A DNA stretch of 64,000 nt, from NCBI RefSeq assembly GCF_026000115.1, contig NZ_AP026867.1, positions 2,387,501 to 2,451,500 of the forward strand, read 5' to 3'. The DNA comes from Aureispira anguillae (GTDB lineage: Bacteria > Bacteroidota > Bacteroidia > Chitinophagales > Saprospiraceae). Every line of letters starts with the position of its first letter. Positions within the stretch are counted from its first letter, which is position 1. Shown here one piece after another: positions 25,909 through 35,385 of this stretch. The notes under the pieces are model-generated. The model was not told the origin of the DNA. It ran no database searches and was given only the letters and a program-made list of their open reading frames with translations. The position numbers were made by a program, and so were the translations under genes.

Positions 25909-26955
25909 TTATCCAGAGATCTTCTTTCTTAAAACATTTTTTCCGAGCTTAAATGCTTCGTAAGACAAACGAGCAACGACAGCCGTTTTTTCTCCCAAAG
26001 ATTTGGATTGAATAGAAGCCAAAGATTGCCATTCATTAATTTCTTCATCGGCTTTAATTTGTTCGTCTAGATAACCAGCAATATTACGAATAGCAGCTTT
26101 AGCCTCAGGTATATACTGCCAGAAAAAATGCCATACATGTGGCATTCCCTCTTCAATTTTTAAGGTAACAACAGAGTCTTTCATCGCAGCAAATGCCGCA
26201 AATCGTACCGAATCGCTCAATAAAATTTCTTCTGTTCCAACTTGTATTAAAATGGGGGGTAAATCGGATAAATCTCCAAATAAAGGTGAAACAAAGGGGT
26301 GGTTTAAGGGAGCGTTTCCTGCATACCACTTTGCCCATTCTTTTGCTTTGGACACATCTAAAATAGGATCTTTTTCTGGTTCGCTCAAAGCAGATTCTCC
26401 ACTCATTGTCAAATCAACCCAAGGAGAGATAACCACTGCTGACAAAGGATTGGGTAAGCCCGTTGCCTTTATTCTTAACAAAGTTGCCAAGGTCAGACCT
26501 CCTCCCGCAGAATCTCCCATTATAATGATGTCGTTTGCATTAAAATGCTCTTTTTCCAACAACCATTGATAAGCCTTTAGAGCATCCTCTAAGGCTGCGG
26601 GATAGGTATACTCTGGAGCCAACCGATAATTGATCGCAACATGAGGTATCCCTGTTTCTAATGCTATTTTCCCAATCAGCCCTGCGTGGCTTTTGATAGA
26701 TCCTGAGGTATAACCACCACCGTGAAAATACAAGACTACCTTATGCGCATATCTTGATTTAGGAGGAACAAAGCGAGCAGCCTCTACTCCATTCATATCA
26801 AAATACTTAACATTTACTGATTTGGGGCATGCTACACGACTGAATATTTTTTCTTTTTCTTTTCGAAATTCATCATGGTTTCCCATTAATCTAAACGCAC
26901 GACTCTTAAGTTTTCGCAAGAAAAAACTCATCATCTTAGCCTGCACACTTGCCAT
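25909..26955 (-). CDS. Alpha/beta hydrolase, hormone-sensitive-lipase (family IV) type
   Basis: 348 residues. The oxyanion-hole motif HGGG is at 78-81 (YFHGGGYTSGS), the nucleophile Ser149 sits in GDSAGGG (147-153), the acid is in 'SPWVDLTMSG...DPILD' / 'GTEEILLSD', and the catalytic His lies in 'GMPHVWHFF'. The N-terminal 45 residues are basic and helical and could form the cap domain. The C-terminal roughly 45 residues ('SLASIQSKSLGEKTAVVARLS') extend the core. It hydrolyses short- or medium-chain esters; the physiological substrate is unknown. No signal peptide is visible. Confidence 0.88.
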   Translation of the reverse strand: MASVQAKMMSFFLRKLKSRAFRLMGNHDEFRKEKEKIFSRVACPKSVNVKYFDMNGVEAARFVPPKSRYAHKVVLYFHGGGYTSGSIKSHAGLIGKIALETGIPHVAINYRLAPEYTYPAALEDALKAYQWLLEKEHFNANDIIIMGDSAGGGLTLATLLRIKATGLPNPLSAVVISPWVDLTMSGESALSEPEKDPILDVSKAKEWAKWYAGNAPLNHPFVSPLFGDLSDLPPILIQVGTEEILLSDSVRFAAFAAMKDSVVTLKIEEGMPHVWHFFWQYIPEAKAAIRNIAGYLDEQIKADEEINEWQSLASIQSKSLGEKTAVVARLSYEAFKLGKNVLRKKISG

Positions 26956-27353
26956 ATTTTTGATTTTTGTTCACAAAAGTCAACCTTTTTCAAAAAGATT
27001 GATGTATACTATCAAAATGAGATTTTTTTGGGGTGAATGGTAGGTGTTTTTTGAGATAGGAACGACTAAAGGTAAAAAAATTATTGTGTTTAAGCAAATG
27101 TTATTAAATCATTAGCCCATCCTTAATAATAAAACTTAGGTTATCAATGCATGAACAACTTTGATCCACAAGCCGTAAAAAGGAAGTCAATTTTTATACG
27201 TTCTATACGCTATTTTTCATAATTTTTAGAAAATTTGATTACTTTCCAATGGTACATTACTTAGTTTTGTCGCTACCTTGAAACCATTAAAAATCGCACT
27301 AACTTATCCGTAAATGTTTTTTTTCATCATCCAAAAACTAACAACCATAATCT
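26956..27353. other. Intergenic region between divergent genes
   Basis: 398 bases without a supportable ORF. On the plus strand TAGTTTTG (27262-27269) matches TAnnTTTG and lies 85 bp before the 27354 start; a TTTG at 27234-27237 is 24 bp upstream, longer than usual. No repeats are seen. Confidence 0.4.
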
Positions 27354-28475
27354 ATGGAAATTAAATACTCTTTCATTATTATCTGGATGGTTCTATCCTT
27401 TTTTATTTCAACAACTACGCCACTTAGCGCTCAGAAATTACAGCCTTACAATAAAGCTCTTATTTGGCGAGGATTTGAACATAAATGGACTTACAACCAC
27501 CGCATCAATCGAATTGGAAGCTTGGTGTCTATGCAAAAAGATCAAGGGTACTGTATTCATTATAGCGCAACAGGGTTAGGTTCCGATAGTACATTTGCTA
27601 CGACCTATTATTCTTATGTAGAAGCACCCAATGTCTATTTTAAGGAGACTGAGGTTAAAATCTTGGTCAATGGCAATGAGGGAGATTTGCTAACCAAAGC
27701 AGAAAATATTTATCTCGACCTAGATGAGTGGATGCAAAACAAAGCACATTATGATGTCTTGGTCAATGGTTTTGAGGTCAAATCTATGATAAAATCAGAC
27801 CAGCTTCAATTGCTTCAGTTCTTGGTAGAAGATCCTCAATATACCAAAGAGACTCAACAGATTTATTTGACGGCCAATTTTAACTTAGTAACCAATTGTA
27901 GAACATTGGAATGTGAACTATTCAAAGACAAAACAGCTTACGAACTTACCTTGCATTTATTGATTTTGGGGTTTGATGAAGATGTAGCAGAAGTTCGCAA
28001 TTCGTATACCACTAGAAATTATGCTTGGGACACCTCTGTAGAAGTAGAAGAACTGAGCAAAAAATTAACCATATCGGGGCAAAAAGATCATTATCCTGCG
28101 GCTTGTTTGGGCATTAAAGGGCTGGGGATTGTCCTCAACGAAGAGCATTGGTTATTGGAGTTAAACAATTATGTGACACCGCTGTCTTATAACCCCCAAA
28201 ATGGTCAAATGGATAGCCATATAAACATGAAAGTTGTTGCGTGGAATAACGGTATGGAAAATTTTTCGGTCGCACCATTCAAGGCAGAATTTGCCAAACG
28301 AAAAAGTGGCTTTGCTATGTTGGACACCAACCCTAGCTTGATCCAATTTTCCAATGCAAAAATAAAGCATGGGAAATCAACAACATCACTTTATTGGAAG
28401 GGACAAAATAAAAGTGCCGAAGCTCCTGAGGCTGAAAGTATCAAAAATATTAGCTCAAATCTAAATTTCAACTAA
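27354..28475 (+). CDS. Secreted protein of unknown function
   Basis: 373 residues. A signal peptide is visible (hydrophobic IIIWMVLSFFISTTTPLSAQ, cleavage after SAQ). The mature part starts 'KLQPYNKALIWRGFEHKWTYNHRINRIGSLVS' and is mostly beta: 'CIHYSATGLGSDSTFATTYYSYVEAP', later 'LTISGQKDHYPAACLGIKGLGIVL'. No T9SS tail and no catalytic motif. It is followed after 3 bp by an outer-membrane-like gene, so the two form an operon and the products may act together in the envelope. The family is not recognised. Confidence 0.7.
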   Translation: MEIKYSFIIIWMVLSFFISTTTPLSAQKLQPYNKALIWRGFEHKWTYNHRINRIGSLVSMQKDQGYCIHYSATGLGSDSTFATTYYSYVEAPNVYFKETEVKILVNGNEGDLLTKAENIYLDLDEWMQNKAHYDVLVNGFEVKSMIKSDQLQLLQFLVEDPQYTKETQQIYLTANFNLVTNCRTLECELFKDKTAYELTLHLLILGFDEDVAEVRNSYTTRNYAWDTSVEVEELSKKLTISGQKDHYPAACLGIKGLGIVLNEEHWLLELNNYVTPLSYNPQNGQMDSHINMKVVAWNNGMENFSVAPFKAEFAKRKSGFAMLDTNPSLIQFSNAKIKHGKSTTSLYWKGQNKSAEAPEAESIKNISSNLNFN

Positions 28476-28478
28476 ACA

Positions 28479-29147
28479 ATGAAAACAGTTTTAACTTTAT
28501 TCCTTTGTCATTGCCTCTTTAATCTTTACGGGCAAAAAAGTGGTGTCAGTGGCTATGGGCACAGTGAAATTATTTATATGGGTTGTGAGTTATCAGGCGA
28601 TATTTACCTAGGTGCTGGTGGGGGAATTGTTGTGAATGATAATTTTCAATTTGGTGTTTATTTGCGAGCACTTAACAAACCGTATAAATACGACGTTTTT
28701 GAAGCCAGCCAAAAAAGTGGTTTTCAAGACAGTTTATTAATAAACCCACTCTCCTTTTCAGAAAATGTATTCTCCAGCAGTATCAGTAATATAGAAACAG
28801 GGGTTAATGTGGGATTTAATATTATGCCTGACAAACCTTTTCAAATTACCTTCAACGGAATGCTGGGTCTCAACACGGTTTCTTTTAGTGAAATCACAGC
28901 AACAGAGGACTCTACTACCCTTTTGGGGCTTAGAGTTAAGGATGAATTATATACCATGTTTGGCATCAATACCGCCTTAGAGGTAAATTTTCAATTTAAG
29001 ATTGGAGGTTTTCTAAAAATGGGCGTAAAGGGAGGCTATCATTTTGCTTTTATTAATGGAGAAACCAGAAATGGTAATTTATTAAGAAGGCCAACCATGT
29101 TTTCAGGACCTTATATTGGTGCTAGCATCGTCTTTGGCAGTTTTTAA
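28479..29147 (+). CDS. Probable outer-membrane beta-barrel protein
   Basis: 222 residues. Signal peptide MKTVLTLFLCHCLFNLYGQ. The mature chain alternates Gly/aromatic amphipathic strands ('IYLGAGGGIVVNDNFQFGVYLRAL', 'NIETGVNVGFNIMP', 'FLKMGVKGGYHFAF') and ends with 'PYIGASIVFGSF', a terminal Phe as in barrel proteins. The size suggests an 8-strand barrel. It is coupled to the preceding secreted protein gene (3-bp gap). Role unknown. Confidence 0.7.
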   Translation: MKTVLTLFLCHCLFNLYGQKSGVSGYGHSEIIYMGCELSGDIYLGAGGGIVVNDNFQFGVYLRALNKPYKYDVFEASQKSGFQDSLLINPLSFSENVFSSSISNIETGVNVGFNIMPDKPFQITFNGMLGLNTVSFSEITATEDSTTLLGLRVKDELYTMFGINTALEVNFQFKIGGFLKMGVKGGYHFAFINGETRNGNLLRRPTMFSGPYIGASIVFGSF

Positions 29148-29327
29148 TCCAATCAATGCTTACAACGGGCGTTATATTTCACCTTTGGGGTTGAATTCAA
29201 ATTTTAAGTACAAAATTTTCTACCACTTAAAATGACTTTAGACAATATATCTGAAGGAATCATCCCTTTCAGTACTAACATAGACGCTAGAGTTCTCAAA
29301 GAATGTTTTTATTACTAGCTGCTTTTT

Positions 29328-29358
29328 TTTGCATAGCTGTTTAGACTTCTTAAATTTG
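29328..29358 (+). promoter_or_regulatory. Bacteroidota-type promoter of dcd
   Basis: TTTG at 29328-29331, 19 bp spacer, TAAATTTG at 29351-29358, matching the TTTG-N19/20-TAnnTTTG pattern. The dcd ATG is 45 bp downstream. Confidence 0.65.
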
Positions 29359-29402
29359 TCCGTTCAACGACACAAAACACTATAATTATAAACAAAGGGA
29401 CA

Positions 29403-29939
29403 ATGATACTATCCGATAAGGAAATACTAAAGGCAATTGAAAACAAAGAAATTGTAATCGAACCATTTGACCCCAACTGCTTAGGTACTAACTCTTATGA
29501 TGTTCACTTAGGTAAATACTTGGCGACTTACAAAAATCGTGTACTAGATGCTAGGGCGCACAACGAAATTGAATCGTTTGAAATTCCAGATGAAGGTTTT
29601 GTTTTACAATCGGGCATGCTTTATTTAGGAGTAACAGAGGAATATACGGAAACGCACAATTCCGTTCCTTTTTTAGAAGGAAAATCAAGTGTAGGGCGTT
29701 TGGGAATCGACATCCATGCTACTGCTGGAAAGGGGGATGTTGGCTTTTGTAATACTTGGACGCTTGAAATTTCATGCACCCATCCTGTTCGAGTTTATAA
29801 AGGAATGCCAATTGGGCAACTTATTTATTTTATGGTGCATGGAGACATTCAAACCTACTATAACAAAAAACAAAATGCCAAATACAATGAGCGCACGATC
29901 CGCCCTGTTGAATCGATGATGTGGAAAAATAAGTTTTAA
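29403..29939 (+). CDS. dcd: dCTP deaminase
   Basis: 178 residues. Family signatures: 'MILSDKEILKAIENKEIVIEPFD', 'GTNSYDVHLG', 'FLEGKSSVGRLGIDIHATAG' (nucleotide-binding SSxGRxG...TAG) and 'NTWTLEISCTHP' with the catalytic Glu. It converts dCTP to dUTP, feeding dUMP for thymidylate synthesis. The bifunctional deaminase/dUTPase version shares these motifs and cannot be excluded. The C-terminal 'YNERTIRPVESMMWKNKF' is the usual lid region. It is monocistronic by promoter evidence, although the next gene starts only 40 bp later. Confidence 0.95.
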   Translation: MILSDKEILKAIENKEIVIEPFDPNCLGTNSYDVHLGKYLATYKNRVLDARAHNEIESFEIPDEGFVLQSGMLYLGVTEEYTETHNSVPFLEGKSSVGRLGIDIHATAGKGDVGFCNTWTLEISCTHPVRVYKGMPIGQLIYFMVHGDIQTYYNKKQNAKYNERTIRPVESMMWKNKF

Positions 29940-29979
29940 TTTTTTACTTTTTCTTTTGTTGCTCTTCAATCCATTTTGT

Positions 29980-30963
29980 ATGACTTTTCTTGTTGTTGTT
30001 GGTGCCTTCCTTCCTTTTGTGATAATATTTGTTATTGTCATTAGAAAAAGTGCCCGTATTCAACAAAAAGTACAAGAACTTGAAGAGCAACAAAAGGAGT
30101 TACGTGCCATTAACTCTCTATTGGAAATTGAGAAGGGGGACTTACTAAAAAAACAGGCCGTACTCGACAAAGAATTGGCTTCCGCTATTCAAGACAATGC
30201 AAGCCAACAAGAAAAACTAAACCAATATGCTGCTCGTCAACAGGAGTTTCACATCATTAAATTTGGTCGTATTTCTGCTTGGGGCAGCCCTGCTTATAGC
30301 ATTTCGGTAGATGCATTGGGCAATGTCTTGTACCACGGAAAAGAAGCCGTTCGTATGATTGGCTTTTTTCAGTGGAAAATCTATAGAAAACGGATTAACA
30401 ACATCAATCACATCATTAAGAAATCTGATTTTTTTAAGATTGAAGAAGATGAATTTAAAAGTACCTTAGAGAACATTTCTGCTGTTGTCATTGAAATCTA
30501 CCTCAAGAATGGCCTCCACAAAAAAATAAGTTACGATCATGCTGCTCAATACCCTATGGGCTTAGGTTTTTTAGAACGCAAATTAGATCTTATTTTGGGT
30601 ACTCAAAAACTCTGGCTTTTTTGGGGGCAAAATGTGGTTCAGTTTTCCATCAAAAGGGGCTTAAATTACCAAGTTTCTTTTATTGTTAACCAAGGTCTGT
30701 TGTATACCATATTAGGGCAAGAATATTTTAGCGATTGGTATATAAATGGCTGGAAGGACATCAATGATTTGGTACTAAAATACGAAACTTCGCTCATTGA
30801 AGAGACGCATTATTCTTACCAAAAACATCCTAGAGATACCATTTGGGTAGAACTCGAAACTGGTTTTCGTTTCCTCATTAGTCCGAACAAACAACCTGAG
30901 TTTTATCAAGAATTTGCTCTGCTTGTAGAACTTCATGGTAAAGAATTGCAAACTAAAGTCTAG
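29980..30963 (+). CDS. Membrane-anchored coiled-coil protein with a DUF6438-like domain
   Basis: 327 residues from ATG 29980; a TTG at 29956 would add 8. One transmembrane helix (TFLVVVGAFLPFVIIFVIVI, residues 2-21), then a coiled coil (about 25-90, rich in Gln/Glu/Leu), then a domain 'FGRISAWGSPAYSISVDALGNVLYHGKEAVRMIGFFQWKI' resembling DUF6438 ('G.CP.Y.l.i..dG.v.Y.G...v...G'), with Ser in place of the usual Cys. The C-terminal 110 residues are not recognised. Function unknown. Confidence 0.65.
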   Translation: MTFLVVVGAFLPFVIIFVIVIRKSARIQQKVQELEEQQKELRAINSLLEIEKGDLLKKQAVLDKELASAIQDNASQQEKLNQYAARQQEFHIIKFGRISAWGSPAYSISVDALGNVLYHGKEAVRMIGFFQWKIYRKRINNINHIIKKSDFFKIEEDEFKSTLENISAVVIEIYLKNGLHKKISYDHAAQYPMGLGFLERKLDLILGTQKLWLFWGQNVVQFSIKRGLNYQVSFIVNQGLLYTILGQEYFSDWYINGWKDINDLVLKYETSLIEETHYSYQKHPRDTIWVELETGFRFLISPNKQPEFYQEFALLVELHGKELQTKV

Positions 30964-31001
30964 CACAAGACATATACAATTAATTCTAACAGAGCTAAAA
31001 A

Positions 31002-31493
31002 ATGAAATTCTTAAAAAAAATAAAACAATGGTTTGGAGCCCCAAAAGTGCTACTTAGTATTACTGACGAAGTATTCGGGAAACTTATATTAAAAGAGTTT
31101 AAAAATTCAAACTATTGGCAAGGCATATTACTTTTTAAGCCGACTAGAACAGAAATAGAGTTCTTTATACGTACAAAAGAAAAAGAACGACCAAATTCTA
31201 GGCAAAAAGATTTTTTCTTTGACCTAAATCAAAACTATTCTCTTTTATCAAAAAAATGGAAAAAAACAATCAATGGTGAAATTGGCGATTCATTATTTGA
31301 AATGGGAATTACTCTTGAAAATGCTCCGCTAGAAAATTATTTTAAATTAAGTCATATAGAGATTCCCGAAATATTCAATGATGAAATAAATTGGAGTGTT
31401 ACTTTTTTTGCGATTCCCGAAATCGATCCAAATCATGAATTTACTATTGAAATGAAAGGTTGGAAGGCTCTAGGACTTTATATAAACGGTTAA
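31002..31493 (+). CDS. Hypothetical protein, 163 aa
   Basis: Not recognised. Soluble, no signal peptide, basic N-terminus (MKFLKKIKQWFGAPK). Alternating strands ('WQGILLFKPTRTEIEFFIRTKE') and 'NYSLLSKKWKKTINGEI' suggest an alpha/beta fold, as in many small immunity-type proteins of Bacteroidota, but no toxin gene is adjacent. It lies 38 bp after the DUF6438-like gene and is probably co-transcribed with it. Confidence 0.65.
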   Translation: MKFLKKIKQWFGAPKVLLSITDEVFGKLILKEFKNSNYWQGILLFKPTRTEIEFFIRTKEKERPNSRQKDFFFDLNQNYSLLSKKWKKTINGEIGDSLFEMGITLENAPLENYFKLSHIEIPEIFNDEINWSVTFFAIPEIDPNHEFTIEMKGWKALGLYING

Positions 31494-31575
31494 TTTAAAA
31501 ATAGTAAACATCAAAGAAGTTAGTAAGGGCTTATAAAAAAGACATATATACACACAAATCGAACCAACACCCCAC

Positions 31576-32565
31576 CTATCCGCCAATCAGAATCATAGAT
31601 CGATTTTGTCCATGATTTTCAGGATTAGCCAAGTCTTCAAAATTATCCCATCCGCCTCTTTCAGCAGCCTTAGATCGAATGCCATTAAGAATTATAGGTT
31701 TAATATCTTCTCCTGCACGAAAGGGACTAAGTAAATCTGTTTCAGATGTGGAAAAGAGACAATTTTTGATGCGCCCATTTGCCGTTAGACGAATGCGATT
31801 ACAAGTGCTACAAAAAGGATTGGTAATGGTACTGATGATGGCAAAGCTACCTTCATACGTTTTTATTTTGTAATTTACAGCTGTGTCATTGGGCTTATCC
31901 TGAATTCTTAAAACTTGGTCTTCGCCATAATGAGCCGTTGCTTTTTCAAGAATTTCAGCCAAGGAAATTCCTTTCTCCCAGTCCCATTTATTGCCCCCAA
32001 AAGGCATAAATTCGATAAACTGTACTTGCAATGGACGGGATTTAGTTAATTCTATAAAATCGATAATTTCATCAAAATTAATTGCTCGCATCAGCACTGC
32101 ATTTACTTTCACTCTAAATCCCTCTGCTAACAATAAACCAATATTTCGATAGACCTGTTCAAAATAATCTCGCTTGGTCACAATAGCAAACTTATCTCTA
32201 TCCAAGGTGTCCAAACTAATATTGACCGCTTTTAGTCCTGCCTTTTTAAAAGTATCGATAAAACGATGGACAACAATTCCATTTGTTGTCACCCCTAATT
32301 CAACAGGTAATTTCCCCAAAGCTTCAATAATAACATGCGCATCCTTTCTGACCAAGGGCTCGCCGCCAGTCAGACGAATTTTTCGCACTCCCATTTCCAC
32401 AAAAGTAGTTGCAATGGCTAGAATTTCTTCATAAGTCATCAATTCAGCTTTGGGGGCTAATTCTACCCCTTCCTCTGGCATGCAATAAAAACAGCGTAAA
32501 TTGCAACGTTCCGTCAATGAAATACGCAAATAATCATGAATCCTATTATGTTGGTCTATTATCAT
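31576..32565 (-). CDS. moaA: GTP 3',8-cyclase (molybdenum cofactor biosynthesis)
   Basis: 329 residues, normal length. The N-terminal radical-SAM cluster is Cys21-x3-Cys25-x2-Cys28 (CNLRCFYC), with 'LTGGEPLVRKD' as the GGEP SAM motif. The C-terminal second cluster is in 'NPFCSTCNRIRLTANGRIKNC', and the protein ends with GG (ILIGG), the C-terminal diglycine seen in MoaA. It turns GTP into 3',8-cyclo-7,8-dihydro-GTP, the first step to molybdopterin. The other moa genes are not in the window. It follows xdhC by 9 bp on the same strand, so Moco synthesis appears linked to a molybdenum hydroxylase. Confidence 0.95.
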   Translation of the reverse strand: MIIDQHNRIHDYLRISLTERCNLRCFYCMPEEGVELAPKAELMTYEEILAIATTFVEMGVRKIRLTGGEPLVRKDAHVIIEALGKLPVELGVTTNGIVVHRFIDTFKKAGLKAVNISLDTLDRDKFAIVTKRDYFEQVYRNIGLLLAEGFRVKVNAVLMRAINFDEIIDFIELTKSRPLQVQFIEFMPFGGNKWDWEKGISLAEILEKATAHYGEDQVLRIQDKPNDTAVNYKIKTYEGSFAIISTITNPFCSTCNRIRLTANGRIKNCLFSTSETDLLSPFRAGEDIKPIILNGIRSKAAERGGWDNFEDLANPENHGQNRSMILIGG

Positions 32566-32574
32566 ATCAATACC

Positions 32575-33543
32575 TTATCCATCAATATTTCGAATGGCAA
32601 TTATCTGAGCAGCAACACTTACTGCAATTTCAGCAGGAGTTTTACATTTTATTGGCAAACCAATTGGTGTATGCACCCGATCAAAATCCTCCTTTGTAAT
32701 TCCTTTGTCTAACAAGGTTGCTCTAATTCTGTCTACTTTTACTTGGCTAGCCATCATACCAATATAACAAGCAGGTTTATGAATTAGTTGACTTAAAATC
32801 AACGTATCCAATGCACTAGAAAAACTCATAATTATAATATAATCATATTGTGTGCTTGGTACAAAAGTAGCTATTTTTTTATAGCTAGTGATGATTTTTT
32901 TCGAAATAAATTGGTCATATTTCCCTGTGGGCAAAGCAGCTCGATTATCAATCAAAACAATTTTAAAATCCAACAGAAATAGCTGTTGGCACAAAGCCAA
33001 GCCGACATGACCTGCTCCAACCAAATAAACCGTTTCTTGAAAGCCAACAATATATTGATAGTGCCAAGTATCCTCTGTTTTAAGTTGATAATCAAACCTA
33101 GGTACATCAATGGGCACTTGTTCTAGGTGGATGGTATTTTCGGCTCTCAAAACTAAGTAATAAGAAGCTTCTTTTTGGCAGGCAATTATTATGTTTTGAA
33201 CTAAGTTTAGATGGCGTTGATTTAGAAAAAAAATCAAAATTGTCTGCTCCCCAGAGCAAGACAATCCTGACCATTTACTTTTATCCGATGGGTTGTGAAT
33301 CAACCGCTTTCTTAAGCATTCTTTTTGCCCTTTTACCAAAAGCTTTTTGCAAGCTTCTACCTGTTGATATTCCATCACACCACCACCAATAGTTCCATGC
33401 ATGGTAGCATCGCTTGCCACTGCCATTTGATGCCCCTGACGCCCTGGACTGCTGCCAATACTCTCAGGCACCCACATTAGCGCAACGCCTTGTTCTTCCT
33501 TTAGTTTTTGCGCTACATATAACCACAATTTTTGTTCTTCCAT
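32575..33543 (-). CDS. XdhC-family molybdenum hydroxylase maturation factor
   Basis: 322 residues. N-terminal XdhC/CoxI domain: 'VALMWVPESIGSSPGRQGHQMAVASDATMHGTIGGGVMEYQ' has the 'T..GSsPr..G..M.v..dg...GtiGGG..E' pattern. The C-terminal Rossmann domain is 'VYLVGAGHVGLALCQQL' followed by 'VLIDNRAALPTG'. Family members bind molybdenum cofactor and insert the sulfurated form into xanthine dehydrogenase and related enzymes. The gene lies between moaA (9 bp) and the DUF6986/HpcH-like gene (12 bp) in one operon. The hydroxylase subunits themselves are not in the window. Confidence 0.9.
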   Translation of the reverse strand: MEEQKLWLYVAQKLKEEQGVALMWVPESIGSSPGRQGHQMAVASDATMHGTIGGGVMEYQQVEACKKLLVKGQKECLRKRLIHNPSDKSKWSGLSCSGEQTILIFFLNQRHLNLVQNIIIACQKEASYYLVLRAENTIHLEQVPIDVPRFDYQLKTEDTWHYQYIVGFQETVYLVGAGHVGLALCQQLFLLDFKIVLIDNRAALPTGKYDQFISKKIITSYKKIATFVPSTQYDYIIIMSFSSALDTLILSQLIHKPACYIGMMASQVKVDRIRATLLDKGITKEDFDRVHTPIGLPIKCKTPAEIAVSVAAQIIAIRNIDG

Positions 33544-33555
33544 GCTTAACCTATC

Positions 33556-34986
33556 CTATTTCCCACGACGTCCTTCTAGAATTGCCAAAAAAGAACGGCT
33601 GCGAATTTCATCCAAAGTAAGTCCCGTTGCCATTGCTTCTTCCTCTGAAATTGCACCACTATTCAAGCCTTTCAAGAAATAATTTAGCAAGCCCTGTCCT
33701 GTAGCAGCATCATCAAAAATATCTGTTGTTAGGGTGGCACGAGCCGCTTTTTCTACAAAATTTTTCAAGCGCAAGGCAGCATCGCTATAACTCTCTAAAA
33801 AGAAAGCATATACCGCAGCATATCGAGCTATAAATTGAGCAGGATGCAAATCCCATCCCTGATAAAACCCATTCCATAAAGAGTGACGCACATGATCATA
33901 GCCCATTTTCCAAGCACGATGTACAATTTCTGTATTTTCCTTAAGCTCTGCAAACGTCAACTGCTCTCCTCGATGAGGGCCTACAGGCATTACATTCGTT
34001 GCACCATCTGACAACCAAATTCCAGTATGCGACAATGCCACTTTGGTAACATGGTGTGCAAAATCACAAACAGGGTGATCCATCGTTTGGTATTTGGCCG
34101 TAATATTACAAGATGCCGTATAATCATAGGTTCCAAAATGGCAAGCAATTAAACGTCCTTTGCTTGCACGAATAAATTTCAACAATGGATTTTTGCCATC
34201 TTCAGCCATAATTGACTGAGTTGTTTCGACCATCATTTCCATCTTAAGTTGATTCGGCTCAATATTGTTTGCCTTTTCTAGCAATTCAAACAATTGAACC
34301 ATTGCCTCTACCTGTGCCGCAATGGTTACCTTAGGCAACATAACCACAAAGTTATCGGGAAGCTGCCCACCTGTTTCACTGCACAACGTACTAATAAATA
34401 TATCTAAGGTACGTATTCCTCGCTCCTTTAAGTCTTCACTAAACGGCTTAATTCTAATGCCAATATAGGGCGGTAAAGAACCATTTTTCATTCCTTTTGC
34501 AACTTCCTTAGCAGCTCGAACGGCTGTTTCATCCTCTTCTTGATCGCTTCGATTGCCAAAACCATCCTCAAAATCTATTCTAAAATCTTCTAAAGGTTCT
34601 TGATCCAATTTAGCGACCAATTTATTATAAACGGTATACGCCAGCCAATGCGTTTCTTTTTTACGTTCTGTTTCTGAAAGCAAATCCAACCTATTTTTGA
34701 GGGTTTCTATTGCTTCAATATTTTGAGGTAAATGTTCCCAACCTTCTAGCTTTAAAACACGTCCTAAAACGCAAAAATTAGGAGCATAAGTTGTTAAGCT
34801 ACTTACTGCTTTTTCTCTTAACTTGGTAACAATAGCTGAATCAAAAAGATTTGCTCCTCCATAAACCGTATGAACAGGTTGTCGATCTGCTCTATCTCCA
34901 TTATAAATTTGTTGAAAAGCAAGATTATGCTTACTTAGTTCACTGGTAATTAACGCTTTTTCTTCTTTTGTGATTGATAATTTCAT
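33556..34986 (-). CDS. DUF6986/HpcH-HpaI-like aldolase or lyase
   Basis: 476 residues. 'DRADRQPVHTVYGGANLFDS' near residues 31-50 and a TIM-barrel-like middle ('LEDFRIDFEDGFGNRSDQEED', 'FVVMLPKVTIAAQVEAMVQLF', 'MEMMVETTQSIM') fit the DUF6986 branch of the HpcH/HpaI aldolase/citrate-lyase superfamily. The acidic 'DFEDGFG' and 'MVET' would supply metal and acid ligands as in malyl-CoA/citrate lyases. The operon with xdhC and moaA, and nearby urate-pathway genes, suggests a role in purine or ureidoglycolate/glyoxylate metabolism. The reaction is not known to me. Confidence 0.7.
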   Translation of the reverse strand: MKLSITKEEKALITSELSKHNLAFQQIYNGDRADRQPVHTVYGGANLFDSAIVTKLREKAVSSLTTYAPNFCVLGRVLKLEGWEHLPQNIEAIETLKNRLDLLSETERKKETHWLAYTVYNKLVAKLDQEPLEDFRIDFEDGFGNRSDQEEDETAVRAAKEVAKGMKNGSLPPYIGIRIKPFSEDLKERGIRTLDIFISTLCSETGGQLPDNFVVMLPKVTIAAQVEAMVQLFELLEKANNIEPNQLKMEMMVETTQSIMAEDGKNPLLKFIRASKGRLIACHFGTYDYTASCNITAKYQTMDHPVCDFAHHVTKVALSHTGIWLSDGATNVMPVGPHRGEQLTFAELKENTEIVHRAWKMGYDHVRHSLWNGFYQGWDLHPAQFIARYAAVYAFFLESYSDAALRLKNFVEKAARATLTTDIFDDAATGQGLLNYFLKGLNSGAISEEEAMATGLTLDEIRSRSFLAILEGRRGK

Positions 34987-35385
34987 ATTTCAAATCAGGA
35001 TTTATTTAATATTTGGATAAAACAAAGGGCTATTTTAATTAACATTTACTTATTATCATTGCATCTACTATACTAATATTTTATATGTTCTATTCAATTA
35101 AAATCAACAAACTCAATAAACTACTCTAGTATATGAAAAATTTAAGATACTCACCCTTCGCTAAAAAGAGAAAAGATAGCTCTTTTAGAGGGACAAAAAA
35201 AATACATTGTAGACTTTTTATCTTACATAGTGCAATTTATTGGGTTGTATAAAAACATTACTCCGCTGAAAAACGCACCACATTATTGCATGAGCTAGCA
35301 AAGCTAAGCCAAAACTATAAAAGCAACGGAGTAAGTAATGAACCTAAATTATTTATTATAAAAAAATACAAGGGTTAAATTTATT
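34987..35385. other. Non-coding region before MITE copy 2
   Basis: No convincing ORF; a 39-codon frame at 35133-35252 is not supported. At 35262-35340 an imperfect element runs from 'attactccgctgaaaa' to 'agcaacggagtaagtaatg'. It is followed at about 35331-35359 by a sequence (taagtaatgaacctaaatta...) that matches the left end of the 63468-63631 element. Confidence 0.45.

Noticed and set aside
35133-35252. 39-codon ATG frame upstream of MITE copy 2
   Set aside because: Very short, basic, no terminator or ribosome-binding context; likely chance.
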